A stretch of 64,000 bases of DNA from Novosphingobium rosa NBRC 15208 (GTDB lineage: Bacteria; Pseudomonadota; Alphaproteobacteria; Sphingomonadales; Sphingomonadaceae), in the NCBI RefSeq assembly GCF_001598555.1, contig NZ_BCZE01000003.1, positions 78,096 to 142,095 on the forward strand, in the 5' to 3' direction. Under the pieces are notes generated by a model, which saw only the letters and a list, made by a program, of their open reading frames with translations, did not search any database and was not told the origin of the DNA. Shown here one piece after another: positions 8,965 to 17,856 of the stretch (positions within the stretch are counted from its first letter, which is position 1; each line of letters opens with the position of its first letter). The translations under genes were made by a program, and so were the position numbers.

Positions 8965-10278
8965 TTATTTCTGGATTACCAGGCGCAGCATCACGCGCGT
9001 TTCCGAATAGGGTGAAATCAGCGCGGTGTTATGGGCCCGGCGCTGGTCATGTTCGACCGACAGGCCGAATCCCAGCACACGCGTCGCCATGTAGCGCACG
9101 CCCGCGCTGGTCTTGAGAATGTCGAGCGAGGCCGGCGTGCCCTTGAAGGCATCATGCTCATAGCCCGCCTGCGCATCGAGCAGAATGTTGCGCCGCAATT
9201 CGTGATCCACCCGCAGCGCCACCGAGCTGTTGATATAGCCCCCCAGATCCAGCAGCGTGGCATCCTGAGCGATGCGCCGCGCCGTCAGCGTCACAGTGGT
9301 CAGGGCCGAGGCGAAGTAATCGACCCTCGCCTCGGCGGTCAGATCGGCGAAATTGCGGTAAAGCGGCGTATCATAGCGGTGCGCCATATAGCCAACGCCC
9401 ACCGCCCCGCGCACCAGCGTCGCCAGATCGAAGGTTGCGCCCGCCAGAACGCGATAGGTTTTTGAATCGCGGTTGGGCACGCCGGGGGCCAGCCGATGCA
9501 GATAGGTCGCCCGATCGAAACTGCCCTGAAGGAACAGCGACGTATCGGGCGAGACGGCATATTCGCTGCGCAAAATGCCGCTATGGGCATGCGAATTGCG
9601 GTTGGCCTGATTGATCAGCGCGCCCGAAAAGCTGCGCACCGGATCGAAAGCCGTGCTGGAAAAGCTGTAGGATCCCTGCAGCTTCATCCGCCCCAGCGTG
9701 GCTGTCGGCGAAATCTGCCCCACCGCCGTAAGATATTGCGAACTTTCCGCAGCCGCCGTGGGATAGGCGGCAGAGGTCGGTGGCTCGGCATCCTTGCGCA
9801 CCCGCGCGGAAGCGGCGATGGCCACATCGGCGGTGGCATCGAAGCGGCCTTCCAGAGCGCCATTCCAGCCATCGCGATTGCGCCGCCCCTGCGTGAAATA
9901 GCGGTACAGGCTGGCGCCGCCGCTCGCCGTCAATTCATGCCGCGACCAGTGGGAAGACACCACGCCGGAAGGCGAAAACACCACATAGCCGTCGCCCTGA
10001 TCGCTGGCGTTCTGGTAGGCGTTGGTGGTGTAACCCACGCCCAGCTCCGCCTTGGGCTGCAGCGTAAAGCCGCCCAACGGAATGCCCTGCGCGGTGTATT
10101 CCGGCCGGGGCCGGTCCAGCACGCCCATGTTGCGCCCCCGATCGAACTCCAGCGGCAGGCTGGGGGTGACCATATTGTCATCTGTGCCCTGCGCATGGAG
10201 CCCATCGGCCGAAGTGGCCAGCAAGAGGCCCAGCATCTGGCGTTTCCAGTGTCTCAAGGCCACGTCCCCCCGCTGCAT
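8965..10278 (-). CDS. Outer-membrane beta-barrel protein of the polysaccharide locus
   Basis: 437 residues, beginning with a short hydrophobic stretch (LLLATSADGLHAQ) that may be a signal peptide; the exact start is uncertain and Met15 is an alternative. The body alternates polar and hydrophobic residues in long strands with many Ser/Thr/Tyr/Arg. It opens with PLGGFTLQPKAELGVGYTTNAY and ends in a short beta strand (RVMLRLVIQK), typical of the outer-membrane beta-barrel family common in exopolysaccharide operons. A role in moving or anchoring the polymer at the outer membrane is inference from neighbours. The gap to the kinase gene is 27 bp and to the upstream gene 5 bp. Confidence 0.75.
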   Translation of the reverse strand: MQRGDVALRHWKRQMLGLLLATSADGLHAQGTDDNMVTPSLPLEFDRGRNMGVLDRPRPEYTAQGIPLGGFTLQPKAELGVGYTTNAYQNASDQGDGYVVFSPSGVVSSHWSRHELTASGGASLYRYFTQGRRNRDGWNGALEGRFDATADVAIAASARVRKDAEPPTSAAYPTAAAESSQYLTAVGQISPTATLGRMKLQGSYSFSSTAFDPVRSFSGALINQANRNSHAHSGILRSEYAVSPDTSLFLQGSFDRATYLHRLAPGVPNRDSKTYRVLAGATFDLATLVRGAVGVGYMAHRYDTPLYRNFADLTAEARVDYFASALTTVTLTARRIAQDATLLDLGGYINSSVALRVDHELRRNILLDAQAGYEHDAFKGTPASLDILKTSAGVRYMATRVLGFGLSVEHDQRRAHNTALISPYSETRVMLRLVIQK

Positions 10279-10283
10279 GATCG

Positions 10284-10778
10284 TTACGGCGCGCTCAGAT
10301 AGTTGGACCCGCCCGAGGCCAGTCCCAGCGTCGTCCCCTGCTGGAGCAGGCCGAGATCGCCGTTGGCGGGGCCAATGCCCGCAATCGACCCGCCGATGCA
10401 GCTGCGCGCCAGCGTGTTGGCGCGAGCCACCGCCGCGCGGACCGGTGGCGCATTGCGCAACACCGCCTGTTGCAGACGGCTCAGCGCCATCTGGCTGACC
10501 GTGCAGCTGACCTGCGCCTGACTGATCGCCAGCATCAACTGGCCTTCCACCTGTGTCATGGACGCCCTCGGATTGGCCGCAATCGCCGCCAGCAGGCGCG
10601 CCAGCAGAGCATCAGCCTGCGCCTGATCGCTTGAAGTGCCCGCCATGCTCTGGCCGGAGGGCTCTCCGGCCAGCGCCATGCCCGGCGAGCCCACAAGCAT
10701 GCAGGCCAAAGCACCTGCCAGAAGGCGCCGCCTTGCCCTTGCTGTCCGGATCATGCCGTTGCCGTCTTGCGTCATCAT
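10284..10778 (-). CDS. Small exported protein of unknown function
   Basis: 164 residues if started at ATG 10778 (ATG 10775 is equivalent; an upstream extension to 10895 has no signal-like start). It has an Arg-rich n-region and hydrophobic stretch ending in GMALA, consistent with a Sec signal. The mature part is Ala-rich with two Cys (SCTV and RSCIGG) that could form a disulfide. No family recognised. It lies between the exporter and barrel genes in one direction with 5 bp before the barrel gene, so a part in polymer export is likely but unproven. Confidence 0.65.
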   Translation of the reverse strand: MMTQDGNGMIRTARARRRLLAGALACMLVGSPGMALAGEPSGQSMAGTSSDQAQADALLARLLAAIAANPRASMTQVEGQLMLAISQAQVSCTVSQMALSRLQQAVLRNAPPVRAAVARANTLARSCIGGSIAGIGPANGDLGLLQQGTTLGLASGGSNYLSAP

Positions 10779-10888
10779 CGCTCTTGTCCATGATTTCCTG
10801 GCGAAGCGTTCCACGGGGGCACGCTCTTCGCAAATGCAGAAAGATCGGCATTGAAGGCATCTGCCATCGCGCAGACCGGAAGGGGGCA

Positions 10889-11497
10889 TCACCAATAGCG
10901 CTCGCCGATGCGGATCGTGTCGCCGGGCATGACCTTGAGGTCGGGGCTCAGCTCCACCCTTTCCGGCTGATCGTCATTGATATGGCGAACGAACACCTTC
11001 TTGCGGTTGGCGCGATAGGTGAAGCCCCCCGCCAGAGCCACGGCGGCATCCACCGTCAAGCCCGTGGAATAGGGATATTCGCCCGCCTTGTTGACCTCGC
11101 CCAGAATGTAGAAGGGGCGGAAGGTCAGCACATCGATGCTGACGCGCGGCTGCAGCACATAGCGGCCCTTCAACTGATCGGTGATGGCCTGCGCCACCTG
11201 ATTGAGCGTCTTGCCCCGCGCGGTCACATCGCCAATCAGCGGCAGGGACAAAGCCCCCGCGGTGTTGACGAAGAACTCGCCCGACAGGCTCGGCTCATTG
11301 AAGACGATGATCCGCACCTTGTCGGCCGCGCCGAGCTGATAGTCGCTCTCCACCGCCGCCGGGGCGGTATCGGGCGCGGCAATCGGCGCCTGAGGCGCCG
11401 ATTGCGCCCAACTCGCGGCCGGCAAGGCCAGCAGCAAACAGGCTGCTCCCAAAAGCGCGGCACTCAAGCCTTTATCAATCTTCTTGCTGTAGGGCAT
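10889..11497 (-). CDS. Polysaccharide export protein, Wza type
   Basis: 202 residues from ATG 11497, chosen because it gives a clean signal peptide (hydrophobic 15-29, cut near SWAQS); an ATG at 11545 is possible. It has a Poly_export domain (YQLGAADKVRIIVFNEPSLSG) followed by a SLBB domain (FYILGEVNKAGEYPY...VDAAVALAGG). No lipobox Cys is seen, unlike E. coli Wza, so it may be a periplasmic ring or need the separate barrel protein. First gene of the minus-strand export block, divergent from the plus-strand glycosyltransferase block. Confidence 0.9.
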   Translation of the reverse strand: MPYSKKIDKGLSAALLGAACLLLALPAASWAQSAPQAPIAAPDTAPAAVESDYQLGAADKVRIIVFNEPSLSGEFFVNTAGALSLPLIGDVTARGKTLNQVAQAITDQLKGRYVLQPRVSIDVLTFRPFYILGEVNKAGEYPYSTGLTVDAAVALAGGFTYRANRKKVFVRHINDDQPERVELSPDLKVMPGDTIRIGERYW

Positions 11498-11638
11498 GGC
11501 CACAAGTTCCCGTGCCTGCGCGCTCTGGCCAACGCGACTGAACATGACGTCTCATGGCTAAACACGCTTTCGGGCGGACCCTAATGTTTGTGCAACCAGT
11601 CTGGAGCCAATCCGGACAAGCAAGGATCAGCCTTTCCC

Positions 11639-11812
11639 ATGTCCTTCGTGTCTTCGCCCCCTCCCTGCGCTCTCACATCGGAGCCGTTGTCTGGCGGGGC
11701 GGACGACCTCTGGCCGCGCGCGGTGCGTCTGGGCACGATTGGCGTGCTGTCCCTGGCCAGCTGGGGCCTGCTGTTGGGGTTGGGTTACGGCCTGCGTAAT
11801 GTTCTTGGCTGA
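11639..11812 (+). CDS. Small single-pass membrane protein (57 residues)
   Basis: Starts at ATG 11639 after AAGGA about 12 nt upstream. The short polar N-terminus is Ser/Pro-rich and is followed by one hydrophobic segment (LGTIGVLSLASWGLLLGLGYGL) near the C-terminus. It lies at the head of the plus-strand block, divergent from the Wza gene. I recognise no family. The coding potential is modest, but a membrane helix flanked by a basic residue and a plausible ribosome site argue for a real gene. Confidence 0.45.
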   Translation: MSFVSSPPPCALTSEPLSGGADDLWPRAVRLGTIGVLSLASWGLLLGLGYGLRNVLG

Positions 11813-11903
11813 GACCCACGCATTGTCCTCGGGTCTTTGAGCGCTCCTTTGTTCACCATGATCGCAAACCGGACGCCAAGCCGCTCTTGCTAGACAGGGC
11901 GCC

Positions 11904-12740
11904 ATGCGCAAGACCGGTTTGACATTGCTGATGGCTGTGGCCACCGCCTGCGCCGCGCAACCGGCCCAGGCGCGCGAGGTCGATCTGCGCGCCCAGGCGC
12001 GCGACGCCGATCTGCGCGCCCAGGCGCGCGGGGCCGACACACGTTTCCTCCATTTCGGCGCCGAGACCGAGCCGCCGCGCGGCTACACCGCAATGTGCCA
12101 GACCCAGCCGGATCTGTGCCGCCTTCCCACCGAAGAAAAGCCGGAAGCCCCCGGTGGAGACGGTTGCGCCGATTTCGCCTGCCTGATGACGCCGCTCCCC
12201 TCGCCCACGATGTTTCGCATCGAGGTCACATCACAAGCGAAGATGCAGCCCCCGCCGCCAGCCATCCGGCCCGCCGCGCTGGTTCAGGTGATCCCGCTGT
12301 TCCGCGCCATGCCATCGGTTCGGATGATGCCGTCGGCTCCGATGCTGACGGACGATCATCTCTGGCTTGAGCGGATCGCCCGGATCAACGCCCATGTGAA
12401 TCGCCATGTCAAACAGGTGGAGGATCTGCAAAGCTACGGCAGCGACGATGTCTGGCGCCCCGCCGGAACCGGCCCCGGCGCCACCGGCGATTGCGAGGAT
12501 CTGGCGCTGGAAAAGCGTCAGGAGCTGATCGCGGCAGGCTTCCCCGCCAGCCGCCTGTTCATCGCCATCGCCTTCCGCCAGGAGACCGGCCTGCATGCGG
12601 TGCTGGTCGCCCGGCTGGCTGACGGAGACCGCGTGCTCGACAGCGGCAACGCCTTCGTGCGGCCCGTGGCCCAGACCGGCTACGCCTGGCTCAGCCTGCA
12701 ACGCCCCGAAACGCCGGACCGCTGGTTCTACCCCGCCTGA
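11904..12740 (+). CDS. Transglutaminase-like cysteine peptidase (BTLCP/LapG-like), exported
   Basis: 278 residues with a signal peptide (about 1-23). The bacterial transglutaminase-like cysteine proteinase fold is marked by RINAHVNRHVKQVEDL, catalytic GDCEDLALEKR (Cys197), HAVLVA (His231) and VLDS (Asp246); an FC/C pair common to the family appears as MCQTQPDLC. LapG, the known member, is a periplasmic protease that cuts surface adhesins under c-di-GMP control. Odd points: a nine-residue repeat AQARxxDLR right after the signal peptide, and about 65 Pro/Met-rich residues between the Cys pair and the catalytic region, not expected in a family of about 200 residues. The neighbouring GGDEF-EAL gene fits a biofilm role. 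Confidence 0.85.
   Translation: MRKTGLTLLMAVATACAAQPAQAREVDLRAQARDADLRAQARGADTRFLHFGAETEPPRGYTAMCQTQPDLCRLPTEEKPEAPGGDGCADFACLMTPLPSPTMFRIEVTSQAKMQPPPPAIRPAALVQVIPLFRAMPSVRMMPSAPMLTDDHLWLERIARINAHVNRHVKQVEDLQSYGSDDVWRPAGTGPGATGDCEDLALEKRQELIAAGFPASRLFIAIAFRQETGLHAVLVARLADGDRVLDSGNAFVRPVAQTGYAWLSLQRPETPDRWFYPA
11964..12040 (+). repeat. 27-bp tandem repeat inside the cysteine peptidase gene
   Basis: Two full units and most of a third of 27 bp, beginning GCCCAGGCGCGCGA, in frame. They encode AQAREVDLR, AQARDADLR and AQARGADTR. Such an in-frame repeat can change copy number without breaking the gene. It sits between the signal peptide and the catalytic domain. Confidence 0.85.
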
Positions 12741-12848
12741 CAGCACCGACTTCGGGGTCATTGGCTCCATTCCCGATCCGTCACCCCACACGCTAACGCG
12801 CTGATCCGCCTAGACTGCTGCTCGACAGCAACAGGCAGGATCAACCCC

Positions 12849-13997
12849 ATGCGAGTGGCCATCATCCATTACTGGCTGGTGCAGATGCGCGGCGGCGAAC
12901 GCGTGCTGGAGCATCTGTGCGACATGTATCCGGATGCCGACATCTTCACCCATGTCGTCAACCGGGCGAAACTCAGTCCCAAACTGGCCGCGCGGACCAT
13001 CCACACCAGCTGGATCAGCCGGCTTCCTTTCGCCACGCGCCATTACCAGAAATACCTGCCGCTGATGCCCGCCGCGCTTGAGGCGCTGGACCTCTCCGCC
13101 TATGATCTGGTGATCAGTTGCGAGGCCGGGCCCGCCAAGGGCATCATCACGCGGCCCGATGCGGTTCATGTCACCTATTGCCACTCGCCGATGCGCTATA
13201 TCTGGGACCAGTATCACCAGTATCGGCGCGAAAGCGGCATGGGCGCGCGGCTGATGATGCCTCTATTCGCTCCGCGCCTGCGCCAGTGGGATATGGCCAG
13301 CGCGGCCCGTTCCGACCGGATTCTCGCCAATTCCGCCTATGTCGCGGCGCGCGTGCGCAAGTTTTGGGGGCGGGAGGCGCAGGTGGTGCATCCGCCGGTC
13401 GAGACCTCGCTGTTCGCCCCGGCCGACGATGTGAGCGACGAATACCTGTGGGCCGGGCAACTGATCCCCTACAAGCTGCCCGATGTGGCGGTGGCGGCCT
13501 TCACCGCCTCGGGCCGCAGGCTGCATGTGGTGGGCGCAGGGCCGATGTTGCCGCGCCTCAAATCCATGGCCGGGCCAAGCATCCGCTTTAGCGAAAGGCT
13601 GGATTTCAAGGCGTTGAGGCAAGCCTATGCCACATGCAAGGCGCTGGTCTTCACCTCTGAAGAGGATTTCGGGATGATCCCGGTGGAGGTGATGGCCAGC
13701 GGTCGCCCGGTGATCGCCTATGGACGGGGCGGCGCGCTGGAATCGGTGGTCGCTGGCCGCACCGGGCTGTTCTACCACGGCAGCAGCCGCGATGACCTAC
13801 TCGATGCACTGGACCGGTTCGAGGACTGGTTGCCCGGCTTCGAGCCACGCGATGCCATGTCACGCGCGGCAGACTTTGCCCCCGCGCGGTTCCGTGCCGC
13901 GATCGCCGGCCATATCGATGCCGCGCTGACGAAGCATGGCGCGCAACAGGCGCCATGGCCGGTGTCGGCGCCGCAAGACCAGCCTGCGCTGGCCTGA
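12849..13997 (+). CDS. Glycosyltransferase family 4
   Basis: 382 residues, two Rossmann-like halves (GT-B). The N-terminus MRVAIIHYWLVQMRGGERVLE is typical of GT4 enzymes using GDP-mannose or similar donors, with HVTYCHSPMRYIWD in the acceptor half. The C-terminal half has the donor-binding E-x7-E motif in TSEEDFGMIPVEVMASGRPVIA. It should add one sugar of the exopolysaccharide repeat on the cytoplasmic face. The sugar is not predictable from sequence alone. The last 20 residues are low-complexity. Confidence 0.88.
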   Translation: MRVAIIHYWLVQMRGGERVLEHLCDMYPDADIFTHVVNRAKLSPKLAARTIHTSWISRLPFATRHYQKYLPLMPAALEALDLSAYDLVISCEAGPAKGIITRPDAVHVTYCHSPMRYIWDQYHQYRRESGMGARLMMPLFAPRLRQWDMASAARSDRILANSAYVAARVRKFWGREAQVVHPPVETSLFAPADDVSDEYLWAGQLIPYKLPDVAVAAFTASGRRLHVVGAGPMLPRLKSMAGPSIRFSERLDFKALRQAYATCKALVFTSEEDFGMIPVEVMASGRPVIAYGRGGALESVVAGRTGLFYHGSSRDDLLDALDRFEDWLPGFEPRDAMSRAADFAPARFRAAIAGHIDAALTKHGAQQAPWPVSAPQDQPALA

Positions 13998-14095
13998 ACG
14001 CGGGCCAATGGGCCCAGAACGGATATGTCCCCGTTTCCCGCCGAAGACCGGGCTCGACATAATCCGGCCTGTCACCCTCACCGGATGGGATCGCC

Positions 14096-15001
14096 ATGAC
14101 CAAACCTGCCCCCAAGATCGTTCCCAAAATCGCTGTCGTCATCGCCAGCAAGGGCCGCCCGGAAGAACTGGGCCTGTGGACCGCCCATATGCGCCGCCAG
14201 AGCCGCCAGCCGGACCTGCTGCTCTGGGCCGTAACCGGAGAGGCCGATCTGCCCCAGGGCCTGAGTGAAAGCGATGGCCCGATGGTGTGCATCTCCGCCC
14301 CGGGCCTCTGCGCCCAGCGCAATGCCGCCCTGCGCGCCCTGCCCGCCGACATCGACCTCATCGCCTTTTTCGACGATGATTACGTGCCCTCCTCCCACTG
14401 TCTGGCCGGCGTTCTGGCCTTTTTCGCCTCCACGCCCGGCATTGTCGGCGCCAGCGGGCGGCTGCTGGCCGATGGCATCAACTCACGCGGGATCAGCATC
14501 GAAGAGGGACTGGCCATGGTGCAGGCGCATGATCTGGCCATCGGCGCCAAAGTGGACATGTCCACCCGCCCCATCGTCGGGCTCTATGGCTGCAACATGG
14601 TCTTTCGCCGCGCCGCGATCGAGGGCGAATGGTTCGATGAAAACCTGCCGCTTTACGGCTGGCAGGAGGATGTCGATTTCGCCCGAAGGATCGAACGACA
14701 CGGCAAGCTCTGCGGCACCAATGCCTTTATCGGCGTGCATCTGGGCAGCCGGCGCGGGCGGGTGAATGAATGCCGCCTCGGCTATTCGCAGGTGTCCAAC
14801 ATGCTTTACCTGATCCGCAAGGGCAGCATGCCGGCGCATTACGGGCTCAAGCGGATGGTCTTCAACATGATGGCCAATCACGCCCGCGCCTTCTTCGCCG
14901 AGCCATGGATCGACCGCATCGGGCGCGCCAAGGGCAACTGGCTGGCGCTGGCCGATTTACTCCGGGGCCGCATCACCCCCCAACGCGTGCTGGAGCTGTA
15001 A
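14096..15001 (+). CDS. Glycosyltransferase family 2
   Basis: 301 residues with a GT-A fold: VVIASKGRPEELGLW at the N-terminus, nucleotide and metal-binding FFDDDY (about 97-102), GLYGCNMVFRR and a catalytic-base region YGWQEDVDFARRI. It acts in the cytoplasm on the lipid-linked repeat unit. It lies between two GT4 genes with gaps of 98 and 62 bp and is probably in the same operon. Confidence 0.87.
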   Translation: MTKPAPKIVPKIAVVIASKGRPEELGLWTAHMRRQSRQPDLLLWAVTGEADLPQGLSESDGPMVCISAPGLCAQRNAALRALPADIDLIAFFDDDYVPSSHCLAGVLAFFASTPGIVGASGRLLADGINSRGISIEEGLAMVQAHDLAIGAKVDMSTRPIVGLYGCNMVFRRAAIEGEWFDENLPLYGWQEDVDFARRIERHGKLCGTNAFIGVHLGSRRGRVNECRLGYSQVSNMLYLIRKGSMPAHYGLKRMVFNMMANHARAFFAEPWIDRIGRAKGNWLALADLLRGRITPQRVLEL

Positions 15002-15063
15002 CCCATGCGCGCCGGGCCTCCCCCCACCCAGCCGCGAAACCTGCCGTTCCGGAGGATCATTCC

Positions 15064-16197
15064 ATGCTGATCATCAACGGCAAATTCCTTTCCACCAAGG
15101 GCACCGGCGTTTCGCGCGTCGCCTTCGAACTGCTGACCCAACTGGGCAAGCATGAGGAGGAACTGACGCATCTCTTCGGCGGCCCGCCCATCATTCTGGC
15201 CCCGCGCGGCGCCAAGGGCGTGGGCCGGGATCTGCCCTTCCCCCTGCACAACCGCAGCCTGCTCACCTGGCAGTTCTGGGAGCAGCTTGAACTGCCGATC
15301 CGGGCCCGGCGCGGCGTGCTGCTCAGCCTGTGCAACCTCTCGCCCATCGTCCATGGCCGTACGGTGACGATGGTGCATGATGCGCAGACCTTCTCCAGCC
15401 CGAAATCCTATGATTTCGCCTTTCGCAATTTCTACCAGTTCATGCTGCCGATCATTGGCAAGCGCTCGCTGCGCATCCTGACCGTCTCCGACTATTCCGC
15501 CGGCCAGCTTGAGCATTATGGCATCGCCCCGCGCGGCAAGATCGAGGTCATCCATAATGGCGCCGACCATTCCGACATGGCCGAAGCCGCCAGTGACGCC
15601 TCGCAGCGGCTGGGCCTGACCCCGCGCCGCTATGTGCTGGCGCTGGCCTCGCCGCAGGTTCACAAGAACATCGGCGTGCTGCTGCGCGCCTTTGCCGATC
15701 CCGCCATGCGCGATCTCAAGCTGGTGCTGTTCGGCCATGGCCATGCCGAGGCCTTCATCGAACAAGGCTACACGGTGGCCGACAATGTGATGTTCTGCGG
15801 GCGGATCGACGATGCCACGCTGGCTGGTCTGATGCAGCAATCCTTGTGCTTCGCCATGCCCTCGCGCACCGAAGGCTTCGGCCTGCCCCCGCTGGAGGCC
15901 ATGCTGCGCGGTACGCCCGCGATCATCGCCCCTTGCGGCGCCCTGCCCGAGGTCTGCGCCGACAGCGCCCTGCGCGCCGGCGTGGACCGCCCCGAGGAAT
16001 GGCGCGCAGCCATCCGCCGCCTGGCGGATCTGCCTGTTGAGCATGAAAAATGGGCTGCCTCCGGGCTGAAACAGGCCCGCCGCATGAGCTGGAACAACGC
16101 CTGCGACAGGCTGATGATCACACTGAGACAGATCGCCACAGAACTCTACGCGCGGCCAACCGGCAGGATGACCATGCAGCCATCGAGGTCTGCATGA
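15064..16197 (+). CDS. Glycosyltransferase family 4
   Basis: 377 residues. The start at ATG 15064 is fixed by GGAGGA about 7 nt upstream. MLIINGKFLSTKGTGVSRVAFELL at the N-terminus is the donor-side glycine loop common in GT4 enzymes with short names like mannosyl- or rhamnosyltransferases. VIHNGAD and the E-x7-E motif in RTEGFGLPPLEAML mark the donor domain. It adds a further sugar to the repeat unit. The last codon overlaps the flippase start (ATGA at 16194-16197), showing translational coupling. Confidence 0.9.
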   Translation: MLIINGKFLSTKGTGVSRVAFELLTQLGKHEEELTHLFGGPPIILAPRGAKGVGRDLPFPLHNRSLLTWQFWEQLELPIRARRGVLLSLCNLSPIVHGRTVTMVHDAQTFSSPKSYDFAFRNFYQFMLPIIGKRSLRILTVSDYSAGQLEHYGIAPRGKIEVIHNGADHSDMAEAASDASQRLGLTPRRYVLALASPQVHKNIGVLLRAFADPAMRDLKLVLFGHGHAEAFIEQGYTVADNVMFCGRIDDATLAGLMQQSLCFAMPSRTEGFGLPPLEAMLRGTPAIIAPCGALPEVCADSALRAGVDRPEEWRAAIRRLADLPVEHEKWAASGLKQARRMSWNNACDRLMITLRQIATELYARPTGRMTMQPSRSA

Positions 16198-17738
16198 CTG
16201 AGGCCACCATCAGCGGCGCGAAGATCAACGGGCTGGAGATGAACGGGTTGGCCCGGCGCACCGCGCTGGGGGCAGGTCTGCTGATCCTTTCGCGGCTGGG
16301 GGCCAAGCTGATCGATCTGATCACGCTGATCGCCCTGACCCATCTGCTGACGCCCGAGGATTTCGGGCTGGTCGCCATCGCCATGACTCTGGTGCAAATC
16401 TGCGAGGCGATCTTCGAACTGCCGGTGGCGCAGGTGCTGGTCCGCGCCGATGAGGTCACCCAGCCGCTGCTGCATACCGCGATGACGTTGGGCGCCCTGC
16501 GCGGGCTGGTGTTGGGGGTGTGCCTTGCCTTGTCGGCATGGCCTTTCGCCATGCTCTATGGCGACGCGCGGATCGCCCCGCTGATCTGCTTTCTGGCGCT
16601 GGCGCCGATCCTGCGCGGCTTGGCCAGCCCGGCGATGGTGCATTTCACGCGGCGTATGGATTTCCGCCCCGATGTCAGCGGCGAGATCATCGGCAAGGCG
16701 CTGGCGCTGCTGGTGGCGGCAGGCGTGGCTCTGGCGACGCATTCCTATTGGGCCATCGCCACCGCTTCGGTGGCATCGCCGCTGTTTCTGGCGGTGATCT
16801 CCTATCTCTGGGCGCCGATGCGGCCCGGGCTGCGGCTGGCGGACTGGCGGATGTTCGCCCGTTTCCTCAGCTGGACATCGGCGGCGCAATTGTTCAGCGC
16901 GCTCAACTGGCAGGCCGACCGCCTGATCCTCGCCCGCTTTATCCCTCGCGCCGCTCTGGGCCTGTTCAGCATGGCCAGCGATCTGGCCGCCCTGCCCGAT
17001 CAGGCCCTGCTCAAGCCGACGATGCGCACCTTCCTGCCCGCCCTCTCACAAAAGAAGGACGACCCAGAGGCGCTGACCGAGGCTTACCTCTCGCTCACCT
17101 GCTGCGTCTTCGCCATGGTCGCGCCGGTGGTGGTGGCGCTCAGCCTGCTGGCCGAGCCGATCGTGCGGCTGGTGCTGGGCGCCAGATGGCTGGGCGTGGC
17201 GCCCTGCCTGTCGATGCTGGCGCCGGTGCTGCTGCTGTTCACCATCTACAATCCGCTCAGCGCCCTGGCGATAGCCGTGGGCAAGCCGGAAGCCAGCCTG
17301 CGCCTCACGCTGGTCGAGTTTCTGGTGCGCATCCCGCTGACCTTGCTCGCCGCATGGTGCTGGGGGCTGACCGGCGCCATCGCGGTGCGGGCTGTCGTGG
17401 GGGCCATCGCTCTGGGTAATGCGCTGATCCTGCTGCGCGCGCTGATCGGTCTGCATCCGGCACGGGTGCTGGTCGCCCTGGCCCGCCCCATGGCGGCCGC
17501 TTGCGCCATGGCCATGCTGCTGTTGATCGCCCGCCCATGGCTCGGAGGATTGGGGCCCTGGCCGCTGGGAGCTGGACTGCTGCTCTGCGGCGGCGCGGGG
17601 ATGGCCTTCTACGGTCTGGCGCTGACGGGCCTGTGGCACGGCGCAGGCTGCCCCACCGGCGGGGAGGCCCGGCTGATCGCCATGGGCTCAACCGCCTGCC
17701 GCAAGCTCATGCAACGCGGTGCGGCAGCGATGGCCTGA
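16194..17738 (+). CDS. Wzx-type polysaccharide flippase
   Basis: 514 residues with about twelve to fourteen hydrophobic segments and the N-terminal pattern of the polysaccharide transporter (MOP) family: ALGAGLLILSRLGAKLIDLITLIALTHLLTPEDFGLVAIA. GAGGT precedes the ATG at 16194, which overlaps the upstream stop. Wzx proteins move undecaprenyl-linked repeat units across the inner membrane for Wzy polymerisation. Together with the polymerase, Wzz-kinase and Wza genes it completes a Wzx/Wzy-dependent pathway. Confidence 0.9.
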   Translation: MTEATISGAKINGLEMNGLARRTALGAGLLILSRLGAKLIDLITLIALTHLLTPEDFGLVAIAMTLVQICEAIFELPVAQVLVRADEVTQPLLHTAMTLGALRGLVLGVCLALSAWPFAMLYGDARIAPLICFLALAPILRGLASPAMVHFTRRMDFRPDVSGEIIGKALALLVAAGVALATHSYWAIATASVASPLFLAVISYLWAPMRPGLRLADWRMFARFLSWTSAAQLFSALNWQADRLILARFIPRAALGLFSMASDLAALPDQALLKPTMRTFLPALSQKKDDPEALTEAYLSLTCCVFAMVAPVVVALSLLAEPIVRLVLGARWLGVAPCLSMLAPVLLLFTIYNPLSALAIAVGKPEASLRLTLVEFLVRIPLTLLAAWCWGLTGAIAVRAVVGAIALGNALILLRALIGLHPARVLVALARPMAAACAMAMLLLIARPWLGGLGPWPLGAGLLLCGGAGMAFYGLALTGLWHGAGCPTGGEARLIAMGSTACRKLMQRGAAAMA

Positions 17739-17856
17739 TCCCGCATCCGCATCCTTCCCGATCCCCGGCGCAAGGCTGCGTTAGTCTTTCTTGCCGATCC
17801 TGAAAGACCAGCCCTGTTGCAATGCGTGCCACGCCACAGGGCTTTGCTAAAGAGCC

